Part shown: positions 34,626 through 44,538 of the stretch, piece by piece | How positions within the stretch are numbered: position 1 is the first letter of the stretch | Layout of the letters: each line of letters starts with the position of its first letter | Source of the DNA: Halorubrum depositum | GTDB lineage: Archaea; Halobacteriota; Halobacteria; Halobacteriales; Haloferacaceae | Assembly: GCF_007671725.1 (NCBI RefSeq) | Contig: NZ_VCNM01000002.1 | Location: 1,240,001 to 1,304,000, forward strand | Direction of reading: 5' to 3' | DNA: 64,000 nucleotides | Notes under the pieces: model-generated | The model's input: only the letters and a program-made list of their open reading frames with translations | Told to the model about the DNA's origin: nothing | The model's database searches: none | Translations under genes and position numbers: made by a program

Positions 34626-35735
34626 ATGAAATTCGACACCGCGACCGACCTCGACCGTGCGCCTCACGGGAGCAGCGACGACCCCGATCTGCTGGACTTC
34701 TCGGCGAACACAAATCCCGAGGTGCCCGAGGGCGTCGAGGCGGTCTACCGCGAGGCGTTCGCCGACGCCCGGTCGTATCCCGCGGAGCCGCCGGCGGCGT
34801 TCCGCGAGGCCGCGGGCGAGTACGTCGGCTGCGACCCCGAGTCCGTCGTCCCGACGCCCGGCGGGCTCGCAGCCATCCGGGCCGCGGTCGCGCTCGCGGT
34901 CGACCCGGGCGACACCGCGCTCGTCCCGGCGCCGAGCTTCGGCGAGTACGCCCGCGAGGTCCGGCTGCAGGGCGGCGAGCCCGCGTTCGTCTCGGCGGAG
35001 GCCGTCCTCGACGCCGACCCGCGCGGCCACGCGCTCGCGGTCGTCTGCGACCCGAACAATCCGACCGGGACGGGGTACGACCGCGCGGCGCTGGAGCGGT
35101 TCGCGGCGCGGTGCCGCGAGGCCGACACGCGCCTCCTCGTCGACGAGGCGTTCCTCGGGTTCACCGACCGCCCGTCGCTCGCGGGGACCGAGGGGGTCGT
35201 GGTCGCCCGGTCGCTCACGAAGCTGTTCGGCCTGCCCGGGATCCGGACGGGGTTCGCGGTCGCGACGGGCGCGTTCGGCGCGGCGCTGTCGAGCGCCCGG
35301 CGCCCGTGGAACCTGAGCGTCTCGGCGCTCGCGACCGGCGCGTACTGTATGCGGCGGGACGGGTTTATCAGGGAGACCCGCGAGCGCGTCCGCTCGGAGC
35401 GCGCCCGGATGCGGGAGGCCCTCGCCGAGCGCTACGCGGTCGCCACCTCCGACGCGCCGTTCCTCCTGCTCGACGTCGGGGAGGCGGGACGGTCGGTCGA
35501 GAGCGTCGTCGCGGCGGCCCGCGAACGCGGCGTGGCGATCCGGGACGCGACCACCTTCCGCGGGCTCGACTCGCACGTCAGGGTCGCGGTGCGCCGGCCC
35601 GCCGAGAACGACCGGCTGCTGGCGGCGCTCGGTGTGGGGGACGAGACCGCGGCCGGCACGGGGTCGGCCGGGGCGACAACCGATACGGAGACGGCCGACG
35701 GGACGACAACCGACCCGGAGGGCGACGATGTTTGA
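34626..35735 (+). CDS. cobD: L-threonine-phosphate decarboxylase-like aminotransferase
   Basis: 369 residues, class I/II aminotransferase fold. PLP lysine in ARSLTKLFGLPGIRTGF; the DFSANTNPEVPEG start and VCDPNNPTGTGYDR motif are typical of CobD/HisC-like enzymes. In this operon it most likely makes aminopropanol phosphate from threonine phosphate for CbiB. Histidinol-phosphate aminotransferase is the close alternative by fold. Acidic/Thr-rich C-terminal tail (residues ~340-369). Its last bases overlap cbiZ. Confidence 0.87.
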   Translation: MKFDTATDLDRAPHGSSDDPDLLDFSANTNPEVPEGVEAVYREAFADARSYPAEPPAAFREAAGEYVGCDPESVVPTPGGLAAIRAAVALAVDPGDTALVPAPSFGEYAREVRLQGGEPAFVSAEAVLDADPRGHALAVVCDPNNPTGTGYDRAALERFAARCREADTRLLVDEAFLGFTDRPSLAGTEGVVVARSLTKLFGLPGIRTGFAVATGAFGAALSSARRPWNLSVSALATGAYCMRRDGFIRETRERVRSERARMREALAERYAVATSDAPFLLLDVGEAGRSVESVVAAARERGVAIRDATTFRGLDSHVRVAVRRPAENDRLLAALGVGDETAAGTGSAGATTDTETADGTTTDPEGDDV

Positions 35736-36465
35736 GGCGACCGTGCGCGACGGCGTCCTCCGCCTCCGACACCCGGAAACACGTTGGCTCTCGACCGGGT
35801 GGAACGGCGGGCGCTCGCGGGCGGCCGCCGCGTACAACGTCACCGTCCCCGAGGGATTCGACCGCACCGACCTCGGCGCGTACCGCGACGAGCGGCTGAC
35901 GCGGGCGAGATTTAAAAACGAGAGCGACCCGCCGACCCTGTTCACCGGCGTCGCGATGGAGCACGCGCGGGGCGCGCGCCGCGGGCCCGTCGTCGCGTAC
36001 GCGACCGCCGGGCTCTCGAACCCGGCGATGCTCCCGATGGATCCGGAGAGGGCGGCTGGCGACGCCCGCGATCCGGAGGGCGAGTCCGAGGCGACGACGG
36101 AGGGACCGCCCCGGCGACCCGGCACGGTCAACCTGATCCTCGGCACGACCCGGCGGCTCGCCGACGGCGCCGCGGCGAACCTCGTCGCCGTCGCGGCGGA
36201 GGCGAAGGCGGCGACGCTGCTCGCGACCGCGGGCGTGCCGGGGACCACGAGCGACGCGGTCGTGATCGCCGACGACCCCGACGGGGAGCCGGCGGCGTTC
36301 TCGGGGAGCGCCACGCCGGTCGGCGCGGCGGCCCGCGTCTGCGTCCGGGACGCGGTGCGCGCCAGCCTGCGGTCGCGGTATCCGGACGGCGACCTGCCCG
36401 GTCCGGCCGCCGACGCCGAGCACGGCGTCGTCGCCGACGAGCGGGCGGAGGTCTTCGATCCATGA
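35728..36465 (+). CDS. cbiZ: Adenosylcobinamide amidohydrolase
   Basis: 245 residues. CbiZ family features: WLSTGWNGGRSRAAAAYNVT near residue 22-41, FTGVAMEHARGAR, AYATAGLSNPA and the GTVNLILGTTRRLADGAAAN strand. It converts scavenged cobinamide back to cobyric acid, so the cell can salvage incomplete or foreign corrinoids. It overlaps both neighbours (8 and 4 bases). Confidence 0.9.
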   Translation: MFEATVRDGVLRLRHPETRWLSTGWNGGRSRAAAAYNVTVPEGFDRTDLGAYRDERLTRARFKNESDPPTLFTGVAMEHARGARRGPVVAYATAGLSNPAMLPMDPERAAGDARDPEGESEATTEGPPRRPGTVNLILGTTRRLADGAAANLVAVAAEAKAATLLATAGVPGTTSDAVVIADDPDGEPAAFSGSATPVGAAARVCVRDAVRASLRSRYPDGDLPGPAADAEHGVVADERAEVFDP

Positions 36466-37208
36466 CACACGACACCGACGACACCGACGGCGACGCATCG
36501 ACCGAGACCGACCCGAGCGACGACGGCGAACCGGGGGACGACGACCCGGCCGTCCGGACTCCCGGCGGCGGCGCGGCCCCCGAGCCGGAGCCCATCGAGC
36601 CGGCCGCGCCCGAGGAGTTCGGGCTCGTCCAAGCCTGGTGGGGCGACGGGAAGGGGAAGACGACGGCGGCGATGGGGATGGGATTCCGGGCCGCGGGGCA
36701 CGGCTACCGCGTCCACATGCTCCAGTTCATGAAGGGGGGCGCCGACAGCGTCGAGGGCGTCCGCGGCGAGTACAACGCCATCGCCGCGATGCCGGGCTTC
36801 AGCTACGAGAACGCCGGCCACTACGGCTGGCACGGCCTCCTCGACGGCTCGGCGGACGACGAGCACGACGCGAAGGCCGCGGCCGCCTTCGAGCGCGCCG
36901 AGGCGCTCGTCGCGGGCGCCGCCGAAACGGACCTGACCGAACCGCTCCCGCTCGACGGCGACCCTGACAACGGGGTCCACATGCTGATCTTAGACGAGCT
37001 TCTGTACGCGGCCGACCGCGGGCTCGTCGACCCCGACGAGGTCGTCGCGCTCGCGGAGTCGAAGCCGGACGGCCTCGAACTCGTCCTCACCGGGAGCCAC
37101 GCGGAGCCCGAGTATCTGGAGGGGGTCGCCGACCTGATCACGAACGTCCGGAAGGTGGCGCACCCCTTCGACGCGGGCCACCGGGCGCGGCGGGGGACGG
37201 AGTACTGA
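36462..37208 (+). CDS. cobA: Cob(I)yrinic acid a,c-diamide adenosyltransferase
   Basis: 248 residues. A very acidic 50-residue extension ([10 protein letters not shown]..., [14 protein letters not shown]) precedes the CobA/BtuR ATPase: P-loop [26 protein letters not shown], and Walker B-like [17 protein letters not shown], with the [20 protein letters not shown] end. Adds the adenosyl group to cobalt. ATGA overlap with cbiZ. Confidence 0.92.
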   Translation: MTHDTDDTDGDASTETDPSDDGEPGDDDPAVRTPGGGAAPEPEPIEPAAPEEFGLVQAWWGDGKGKTTAAMGMGFRAAGHGYRVHMLQFMKGGADSVEGVRGEYNAIAAMPGFSYENAGHYGWHGLLDGSADDEHDAKAAAAFERAEALVAGAAETDLTEPLPLDGDPDNGVHMLILDELLYAADRGLVDPDEVVALAESKPDGLELVLTGSHAEPEYLEGVADLITNVRKVAHPFDAGHRARRGTEY

Positions 37209-37212
37209 GGCC

Positions 37213-38808
37213 GTGAGCGAGATGGCGGACACCGTCCTGATCGCCGGCACGGCGAGCCACGCCGGCAAGAGCACGCTGGCGGCCGGGCTCTGCCGGCACC
37301 TCGCCCGGAACGGGGTCGCGGTCGCCCCGTTCAAGGCCCAGAACATGAGCAACAACGCCCGGGTCGCGCTCGCGCCGGACGGCGAGTGGGGCGAGATCGG
37401 CGTCTCCCAGTACGTGCAGGCCCGGGCCGCCGGCGTCCCGGCGACGACCGACGTGAACCCCGTGCTGCTCAAGCCCCGCGGCGACGGCGAGAGCCAGCTG
37501 ATCGTCGACGGGGAGGCGGTCGGGCACTTCGCGGCCGGCGACTACTACGAATCGCACTGGGAGGCCGCCCGCGAGGCCGCGGTCGCGGCGCACCGCCGCC
37601 TCGCGGTCGATCACGACGTGATCGTCGCGGAGGGGGCGGGCAGCATCGCCGAGATCAACCTCCACGACCGCGACCTCGCCAATATCGAGAGCGCGCGGTT
37701 CGCCGACGCTCGGATCCTGATCGCGGTCGACATCGAGCGCGGCGGCGCCTTCGCGAGCCTCTACGGCACCCTCGAACTACTCCCCGAGGACGTCCGCGAC
37801 CGCGTCGCCGGCGCGGTCATCACGAAGTTCCGCGGGGACCCGACCCTGCTGGAGCCCGGCATCGCCGAGATCGAGGAGCGCACGGGCGTCCCGATCGTCG
37901 GCGTCGTCCCGCACGACGACCCCGGGCTCCCCGCGGAGGACAGCCTCTCGCTGCCGGGCGCGGACGGCGGGGACGGGCGAGGGAGCGCCGGTCGGAAGGG
38001 CGGTGATCCCGGCGTCCTCGGCGACGACGACGGCGTCCCCGACGCCGACGCAGTCCGGGTCGCCGTCCCTCGGCTCCCGCGCATCTCGAACTTCACGGAC
38101 ATGGAGCCGCTGGCGCGCGAGCCCGGTGTCCGGGTCGCGTACGTCCCGCTGGACGCGTCCCGTGACGGCGGGACCGACCCCCTCGGCGACGCCGACGCGG
38201 TCGTCCTCCCCGGGTCGAAGAACACCGTCGACGACCTGCTCGCGCTCCGTGAGGCCGGCTTCGACGACGCGCTCCGGGACTTTTCCGGGCCGGTCGTCGG
38301 CCTCTGTGGCGGCTACCAGATCCTCGGCGAGCGGCTGACGAACGCCGACGTCGAGGGGACCGGGTCGGCGACCGACGTCGAGGGCGTCGGCGTCCTGCCG
38401 GTCGAGACGCGGTTCGCGACCGACAAGCGCGTGGAGCGCGTGACGCGCTCGGTCGAGGGCGTCGGCCCGCTCGCTGGCGCCGAGGGGACCGCGACGGGCT
38501 ACGAGATCCACATGGGCCGGTCGTCGCCGACCGAGGCGGTCGCCTCCCCGCTGGGACCGGAGAGCGCGGCGACCGACCGGGCGCTCGGGACCTACCTCCA
38601 CGGCCTCTTCGAGAACAAGGGCGTCCGGACGGCGTTCGTCGAGCGCGTCTTCGCGGCGGCGGGGAAATCGCGGCCGGCGGTCGGATCGGGCGACGGCGAC
38701 GGGGACGCGGTCGGCGTGACCGACGACCGCTCCCCGTACGACCGCGCCGCCGACCTCGTCGCCGACAACGTCGACCTCGCGGCGATCGGGTTCGGCGACC
38801 TCGGCTGA
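37213..38808 (+). CDS. cbiP: Cobyric acid synthase
   Basis: 531 residues. The synthetase domain shows [20 protein letters not shown] and [12 protein letters not shown]; the amidotransferase domain has [20 protein letters not shown], the catalytic Cys in [14 protein letters not shown], and GYEIHMGRS. Adds four amides to adenosyl-cobyrinate diamide. An unusual Gly/Asp-rich linker ([19 protein letters not shown]...) separates the domains. Start GTG at 37213; an ATG at 37222 is an alternative. Last gene of the operon. Confidence 0.92.
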   Translation: MSEMADTVLIAGTASHAGKSTLAAGLCRHLARNGVAVAPFKAQNMSNNARVALAPDGEWGEIGVSQYVQARAAGVPATTDVNPVLLKPRGDGESQLIVDGEAVGHFAAGDYYESHWEAAREAAVAAHRRLAVDHDVIVAEGAGSIAEINLHDRDLANIESARFADARILIAVDIERGGAFASLYGTLELLPEDVRDRVAGAVITKFRGDPTLLEPGIAEIEERTGVPIVGVVPHDDPGLPAEDSLSLPGADGGDGRGSAGRKGGDPGVLGDDDGVPDADAVRVAVPRLPRISNFTDMEPLAREPGVRVAYVPLDASRDGGTDPLGDADAVVLPGSKNTVDDLLALREAGFDDALRDFSGPVVGLCGGYQILGERLTNADVEGTGSATDVEGVGVLPVETRFATDKRVERVTRSVEGVGPLAGAEGTATGYEIHMGRSSPTEAVASPLGPESAATDRALGTYLHGLFENKGVRTAFVERVFAAAGKSRPAVGSGDGDGDAVGVTDDRSPYDRAADLVADNVDLAAIGFGDLG

Positions 38809-38858
38809 CCGGGTCTCGCGGCGAAATCTCCTTGTCGCTTCCCGCCGACGGGTCGCGC

Positions 38859-39050
38859 ATGGTCTCCCGCGAGAACGCCGTCATCGGGACGTGTATCGCC
38901 CTCACCGTCGCCGCCGCCCTGGCGATCGAATCGCTGAACCTGGCGTATCCGGAGTGGGTCCCGCTCGCGCTGTTCATCGGGGGCGGGGTGGTCGCGCCGC
39001 TCGCGATCAACGGAACGCTGGACCGGCGAGAGGCGGCGGAGGAGGGATAA
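38859..39050 (+). CDS. Small two-helix membrane protein, unknown function
   Basis: 63 residues: two hydrophobic segments (GTCIALTVAAALAIESL and WVPLALFIGGGVVAPLAIN) with a short basic/acidic tail (DRREAAEEG). A TTG nine codons upstream is also in frame but the ATG gives the expected short N-terminus. It follows cbiP by 50 bases and could be read from the same transcript. No family assigned. Confidence 0.65.
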   Translation: MVSRENAVIGTCIALTVAAALAIESLNLAYPEWVPLALFIGGGVVAPLAINGTLDRREAAEEG

Positions 39051-39073
39051 CCCACACCCCGGCGCCGGCGTGG

Positions 39074-39241
39074 TCACACGAAATACGCGTCCGGCCCGCG
39101 AAGGCCGCGGAGCTCGCGGAGCGGGGAGGCGCCGCACCGACCGCAGGCGTCCGGCTCGTCCGGATCGTCGGGCAGCGCGAACACCGTCTCGCAGGCGTCG
39201 CAGGCGACGTAGCGGAGCGCGAGCGACGGAGTGTCGGCCAT
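39074..39241 (-). CDS. Small zinc-ribbon protein
   Basis: 55 residues with two CxxC knuckles (VACDACETVF and ACGRCGASPL) 16 residues apart, the arrangement of a rubredoxin-like or treble-clef zinc ribbon. Acidic loop DDPDEPD between them. It lies downstream of the MazG-like gene on the same strand, 50 bases apart. Typical of the many tiny zinc-finger proteins of haloarchaea; role unknown. Confidence 0.7.
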   Translation of the reverse strand: MADTPSLALRYVACDACETVFALPDDPDEPDACGRCGASPLRELRGLRGPDAYFV

Positions 39242-39291
39242 GAGTGCGGTAGGCGACCGGCGCACTTGAACCGACGTCACCCGCCGAGACG

Positions 39292-39597
39292 TTACCGGCC
39301 GGACCCGGCGTCGCCGGACGCGTCGATCCGCGCCTCGTACTTCGCCAGCGACTCGTCGAGCGCGGCGGCGGCGTCGACGTCGGCCGCCTCGGCGAGCGCC
39401 AGCAGCGCGAAGAGGGCGTCGCCGAGCTCGTCGCTCGCGATCGCGGCGGCCTCCGGGTCGTTCCCGTACTCCGTCGAGGTCGCGACCTCCTTCGCGACCT
39501 CGCCGACCTCGCTCTCCAAGTCGAGGACGCGGTACGCGAGGTCGGTCTCCAGCCCGTGCTCGGCGACGAACGCGGCGACGCGGTCCTGCTCGTCCAT
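39292..39597 (-). CDS. MazG-like nucleotide pyrophosphohydrolase
   Basis: 101 residues, single all-alpha NTP-PPase domain. The metal-binding pattern ExxE...ExxD is seen as LESEVGEVAKEV and SDELGDALFALLALAEAADV. Such proteins hydrolyse (d)NTPs to monophosphates and clear damaged nucleotides. Divergent from npdG. Confidence 0.8.
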   Translation of the reverse strand: MDEQDRVAAFVAEHGLETDLAYRVLDLESEVGEVAKEVATSTEYGNDPEAAAIASDELGDALFALLALAEAADVDAAAALDESLAKYEARIDASGDAGSGR

Positions 39598-39717
39598 GGG
39601 CGTCGCCTCCGTGCGGTCGAAAAAGAAGCTCCCGATCCGGGAGAGGGCGCCCGCCCGACCCGTGGCGAGGACGGCCGGTCACGCAACCCCTAAGACGCGA
39701 GCGACCCCACACAACCC

Positions 39718-40386
39718 ATGAAGATCGCGATACTCGGCGGCACCGGCGACATCGGCGAGGGGCTCGCGCTCCGGCTGGCGGCCGACACGTCTCACCGCGT
39801 CTCGATCGGCTCGCGGGAGGCGGAGAAGGCGGAGAACAAGGCCGAGGAGTACACCACCGAACTGGCGAGCCGCGGCCTCGACGCGACTGTCGAGGGCGAC
39901 GAGAACGCCGCCGTCACCGCCGCGGCCAAGGTCGTCGTCCTCGCCGTCCCGCCCTACCACGTCGGCGACACGGTGGAGGCGATCGCGGAGGAACTCGACG
40001 AGGGCGACGTCCTCGTCTCGCCGGCGACGGGGATGAAGCGCGACGAGGAGGGGTTCCACTACCACCGACCCGGCGCGGGGTCGGTGACGCGGATCGCGGC
40101 CGACGCCGCGCCGGAGGGCGTCGACGTCGTCGGCGCGTTTCACAACCTCGCGGCCGCCCGGCTCGCGAACCTCGACGCCGACCTCGGGATCGACACGCTC
40201 GTGATCGGCGACGACGAGGACGCGAAGCGGACGGTGTCCGACGTCGCGGAGGGAATCGAGGGGCTCCGCGCGCTCGACGCCGGCGGGATCGCCAACGCGC
40301 CCGAGATCGAGGGGCTCACCCCCCTGCTTATCAACGTCGCCGAGAACAACGACGGCCTCCACGACCTCGGCGTTCGATTCACGTAA
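39718..40386 (+). CDS. npdG: F420H2:NADP oxidoreductase
   Basis: 222 residues. The N-terminal NADP-binding loop ILGGTGDIGEGLALRLA and SIGSREAEKAENKAEEY match the F420-dependent NADP reductase family; VVLAVPPYH, GAFHNLAAARLANLD and the GLTPLLINVAENN end agree. It exchanges hydride between coenzyme F420 and NADP. Full length; single gene with its own start 120 bases from the divergent MazG-like gene. Confidence 0.88.
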   Translation: MKIAILGGTGDIGEGLALRLAADTSHRVSIGSREAEKAENKAEEYTTELASRGLDATVEGDENAAVTAAAKVVVLAVPPYHVGDTVEAIAEELDEGDVLVSPATGMKRDEEGFHYHRPGAGSVTRIAADAAPEGVDVVGAFHNLAAARLANLDADLGIDTLVIGDDEDAKRTVSDVAEGIEGLRALDAGGIANAPEIEGLTPLLINVAENNDGLHDLGVRFT

Positions 40387-40443
40387 GCGCCCGCGACCGT
40401 CGTTCCGTTAGGCCTTTGCGCGACCGGTCCCTCCGGACGATAG

Positions 40444-41286
40444 ATGGAGTACCTGGAGCGCCGGGTCGCGCTGGTCGAAGACCGGCTGGAGGCCGTCATC
40501 GACGAGGTCGAGCCCGACGAGCTGTCCGACGAGGTCGGTCACGTCGTCCTCGCCGGCGGTAAGCGGGTCCGCCCGGCGGTGACGATCCTCGCCTGCGAGG
40601 CGTTCGACGGCGACCCCGACGACGCCGTCGACTTCGCGGCCGGGATCGAGTTCGTCCACAACGCGTCGCTCGTGATCGACGACATCATCGACCGCTCGGA
40701 GGTCCGGCGCGGCACCCCCTCCGCGTGGGCGGAGTTCGGGTACGGCCCCGCGATCGTCGCCAGCGACGGCCTGCTCGGCGAGGCGTTCGGGCTGTTCTCC
40801 GGGGAGCCGCGCGCGATGCGGACCGTCGCCGAGGCGATGGTCGAGCTCGGCGAGGGCGAGGCGACCGAGCTCGCCGACCGCCCGACGACCGAGGCGGAGT
40901 ACATGGAGCTCGCGCGCCGGAAGACCGGCGCGCTGTTCCGGGCCGCCGCCGAGCTCGGCGCGGTCGCCGGCGGCGCCGACTCCCACGCGATCGACTCGTT
41001 CGGCGAGTACGCCGAGCGCGTCGGCGTCGCGTTCCAGATGCGCGACGACGTGCTCGACGCGACCGCCGACGCCGACGACCTCGGCAAGCCGACGGGCCAG
41101 GACGCAGAGATGGACCGGCCCTCCGTCCTGCAGGTCACCTCGCTGTCCCCCGAGGAGATCGACGAGCGGGCGCGCGAGCAGTCGGAGCTCGCCCTCGCCG
41201 CGCTCGACGACGCCGACCCGCCGGAGACGGAGGCGATCGAGTACCTCCGAGACCTCGCGGAGTTCGTCGTCGTGCGCGAGCGGTAG
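40444..41286 (+). CDS. Polyprenyl (geranylgeranyl-type) diphosphate synthase
   Basis: 280 residues, all-alpha isoprenoid synthase. First Asp-rich motif DDIID (residues 79-83) with GGKRVRP before it; second motif FQMRDDVLDAT (DDxxD) near residue 200. The first motif is DDxxD without the two-residue insertion, the archaeal/type I pattern. The product is probably geranylgeranyl or a related diphosphate for archaeal lipids or carotenoids. The gene is followed by a T5 terminator. Chain length is not certain: residues just before the first motif are NASLVI, i.e. small. Confidence 0.85.
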   Translation: MEYLERRVALVEDRLEAVIDEVEPDELSDEVGHVVLAGGKRVRPAVTILACEAFDGDPDDAVDFAAGIEFVHNASLVIDDIIDRSEVRRGTPSAWAEFGYGPAIVASDGLLGEAFGLFSGEPRAMRTVAEAMVELGEGEATELADRPTTEAEYMELARRKTGALFRAAAELGAVAGGADSHAIDSFGEYAERVGVAFQMRDDVLDATADADDLGKPTGQDAEMDRPSVLQVTSLSPEEIDERAREQSELALAALDDADPPETEAIEYLRDLAEFVVVRER

Positions 41287-41317
41287 CGCCCGCGACTCGT
41301 CGAAGCCGTCGCACGCG

Positions 41318-41322
41318 TTTTT
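41318..41322 (+). terminator. T-run terminator after the prenyl diphosphate synthase gene
   Basis: T5 about 32 bases after the stop codon. Confidence 0.4.
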
Positions 41323-41425
41323 CACGATCCGCTCCGCGTACCGAGTACGCTCGTTCGCTGCGAGAAAAGCGAGAGTTCGTCGGAGAATCGCGCTCCGCTA
41401 GCGGGACGAGAGGCTTCAGGCGTGG

Positions 41426-42091
41426 TTAGCTGTCCGTTTCGTCCTCGTCGTCATCGTCGTCATCGTCGTGTTCGTCTTCCTCATCTTCCTCGTCGTCCTC
41501 ATTTTCCTCGTCGTCCTCATTTTCCTCGTCTTCCTCGTCGTCGTCCGATTCCTCCTCGTCGTCGCCCTCGGCCTCGTCGTCTATCTCGCTCTCGTCGTCG
41601 TCCGATTCGTCCTCGTCCGACTCGTCTTCATCTGACTCGTCCTCGTCCGATTCATCCTCGTCCGACTCGTCGTTCTCCTCATCGACCTCGTACTCGTACT
41701 TCTCCTCGACGAGGGTGAGCGAGCCGTCCGAAACGACGTACTCCAGTTCGCCTTCCGCGTGGTCGGACTCGTACTCGACTTCGAGCTCCTCGAGCGATTC
41801 GTCGTCCTCGCTGAGGGCCGAGCGGTCGACGGTTGCCGTTCCGTTCGCGTCGGTCGCGACGGTGACCTCCTCGTCGCCTTCGACGGTGATCGAGGCGTTC
41901 TCGACGGGGTCACCGCCGTCGGTCACGGTCACCGCGACGGTTTCGTTGTCCAGGGTCGCGTCCATCTCGAGGTCGGAGACGGACGCCGACGACGCGCCCG
42001 CGTCCGTCTGTGCGACGCCCGTCACCGCGGCACCGCTTCCGGCGACGAGCAGGACCGCCAGCACCGCCAGCAGGGATTTTGAGACTGACAT
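41426..42091 (-). CDS. Secreted protein with an Ig-like domain and a long Asp/Glu/Ser tail
   Basis: 221 residues. Signal peptide (SKSLLAVLAVLLVAGSGAAV), then one ~80-residue beta domain (TVAVTVTDGGDPVENASITV, DANGTATVDRS) like the N-terminal domain of the 10829-12244 protein, then ~85 residues made almost only of D, E and S, including five tandem DEDES-type units and an EENEDD pair. No anchor. The start is fixed by a TATA-like CTTATGTG at 42117-42124, 26 bases before the ATG; the frame's earlier start (42121) would overlap that box. Possible roles: cation binding or cell-surface matrix. Confidence 0.7.
   Translation of the reverse strand: MSVSKSLLAVLAVLLVAGSGAAVTGVAQTDAGASSASVSDLEMDATLDNETVAVTVTDGGDPVENASITVEGDEEVTVATDANGTATVDRSALSEDDESLEELEVEYESDHAEGELEYVVSDGSLTLVEEKYEYEVDEENDESDEDESDEDESDEDESDEDESDDDESEIDDEAEGDDEEESDDDEEDEENEDDEENEDDEEDEEDEHDDDDDDDEDETDS
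41500..41673. repeat. Short tandem repeats coding the acidic tail
   Basis: At about 41599-41673, five 15-base units encode DEDES-like pentapeptides with silent changes between units; at about 41486-41540 an 18-base unit occurs twice. Coding repeats, not an array. Confidence 0.75.
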
Positions 42092-42186
42092 TGCGACCGG
42101 ACGAACGACCGGGACCCACATAAGTCGGGGAAGCCGTGGCGCTGAATTTCGGCGGTTTAACGCGAATTAAACGGTGAGGTCAGCGG

Positions 42187-42191
42187 AAAAA
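42187..42191 (-). terminator. T-run terminator after the peptide transporter operon
   Basis: A5 on the plus strand (T5 in the transcript) about 40 bases downstream of the dppF stop. Confidence 0.4.
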
Positions 42192-42229
42192 CCGTTTCGT
42201 CGAACTATCGGGCGACGGCGCAGACCGCC

Positions 42230-43326
<1,097 letters not shown>

Positions 43327-43330
<4 letters not shown>

Positions 43331-44538
43331 TCCGCGTCACCTCCGAAGTGGTCCTCGGGAAGCGCCTCGCTCGGATCGTACGGGCGGTCCGCGAGGACGC
43401 ACTTCGCCCCGTGTTCGGCGTCGGCGTCCACGACGCGCTCCGCGGGCTTTTCCAAGCACGACTCCATCGCCTTCGGGCAGCGGTCGGCGAAGTAACACCG
43501 GTCGTCCATCTCGGCGTCGACCAGCCCGGGGACGTTCCCCTCGATCGGCTGGAGCCGCGGTCGCGGGTCCTCCAGGTCGGGGATCGAGCCCAGGAGCCCC
43601 TCGGTGTACGGGTGGACCGAGTCGTCGAACACCGCGTCGAGCGTCCCGCGCTCCACCACCTCGCCCGCGTACATCACGCAGACCCGGTCGCACATCTCCG
43701 CGATGACGCCGAGGTCGTGGGTGATGAGGACGATGCTCATCCCGCGTTCTTCTTGGATCTCCGTGAGGAGGTTGAGGATCTGCGCCTGGATCGTGACGTC
43801 GAGCGCGGTCGTCGGCTCGTCGGCGATCAGCACGTCGGGCTCGCCGGCCAGCGCCTGCGCGATCATCGCGCGCTGGAGCATCCCGCCGGAGAACTCCCCG
43901 GGGTACTCGTCGACGCGCTCGGCGGGGTCGGGGATCCCGACCTGTTCGAGCAGCTCGATCGCCCGGTCGACGCTCTCCTCGCTGGTGTAGCCGCGGCCGG
44001 GGACGATCCCGTCGAGGAGGTACTGGCCGAGCCCGTATCCCTGCGTCCGCGACCGCGTCGACCGCGGGTTCGCCGTCGCGCGCCGCTGGACCTCGACCGC
44101 CTCGGCGATCTGCTCGCCGACCGTGATCGAGGGGTTGAAGCTGCTCATCGGGTCCTGGAAGATGGTGCTGAACGACGGGCCGCGGAGCGACCGCCGGACG
44201 CGAGGCGGGACGGTCCGGAGGTCGACGTGGTCGCCGTCGACGCCGACCGCGTCGTTCGCGCGGAACTCGTCGGCGAGGTCGGGATTCCGGTACCACACCT
44301 CGCCCTCGGTGATCCGGCCGGGCGACTCGACGAGGTCGATGAGCGACAGCGCGGTCACGGACTTCCCGGAGCCGGACTCGCCCACGATCCCGAGGATCTC
44401 GTTGTCGCGGAGGTCGAACGAGACCGACTCGACGGCGTTGATCTGCCCCTCCTCGGTGAAAAAGCGGGTCGAGAGGTCCGACACCGAGAGCAGGTCGTCG
44501 CTCCGCAGCGCGGAGCCGGCCCGCACGCCCTGGCTCAT
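43327..44538 (-). CDS. dppD: Dipeptide/oligopeptide ABC transporter ATP-binding protein (first ATPase)
   Basis: 403 residues. Walker [16 protein letters not shown], signature [15 protein letters not shown], Walker [21 protein letters not shown], and the C-terminal [17 protein letters not shown] cysteine motif. An insertion of ~40 residues ([20 protein letters not shown]) lies between the Q-loop and signature. Overlaps dppC by 4 bases. Confidence 0.93.

Noticed and set aside
41590-41680. CRISPR-like short regular repeats
   Set aside because: Units are only 15 bases, have no spacers and run in frame as DEDES codons of a secreted protein.
42091-42121. Earlier start (MWVPVV...) for the acidic-tailed secreted protein
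   Set aside because: It would place the start over the likely TATA box, and the signal peptide begins properly at the ATG at 42091.
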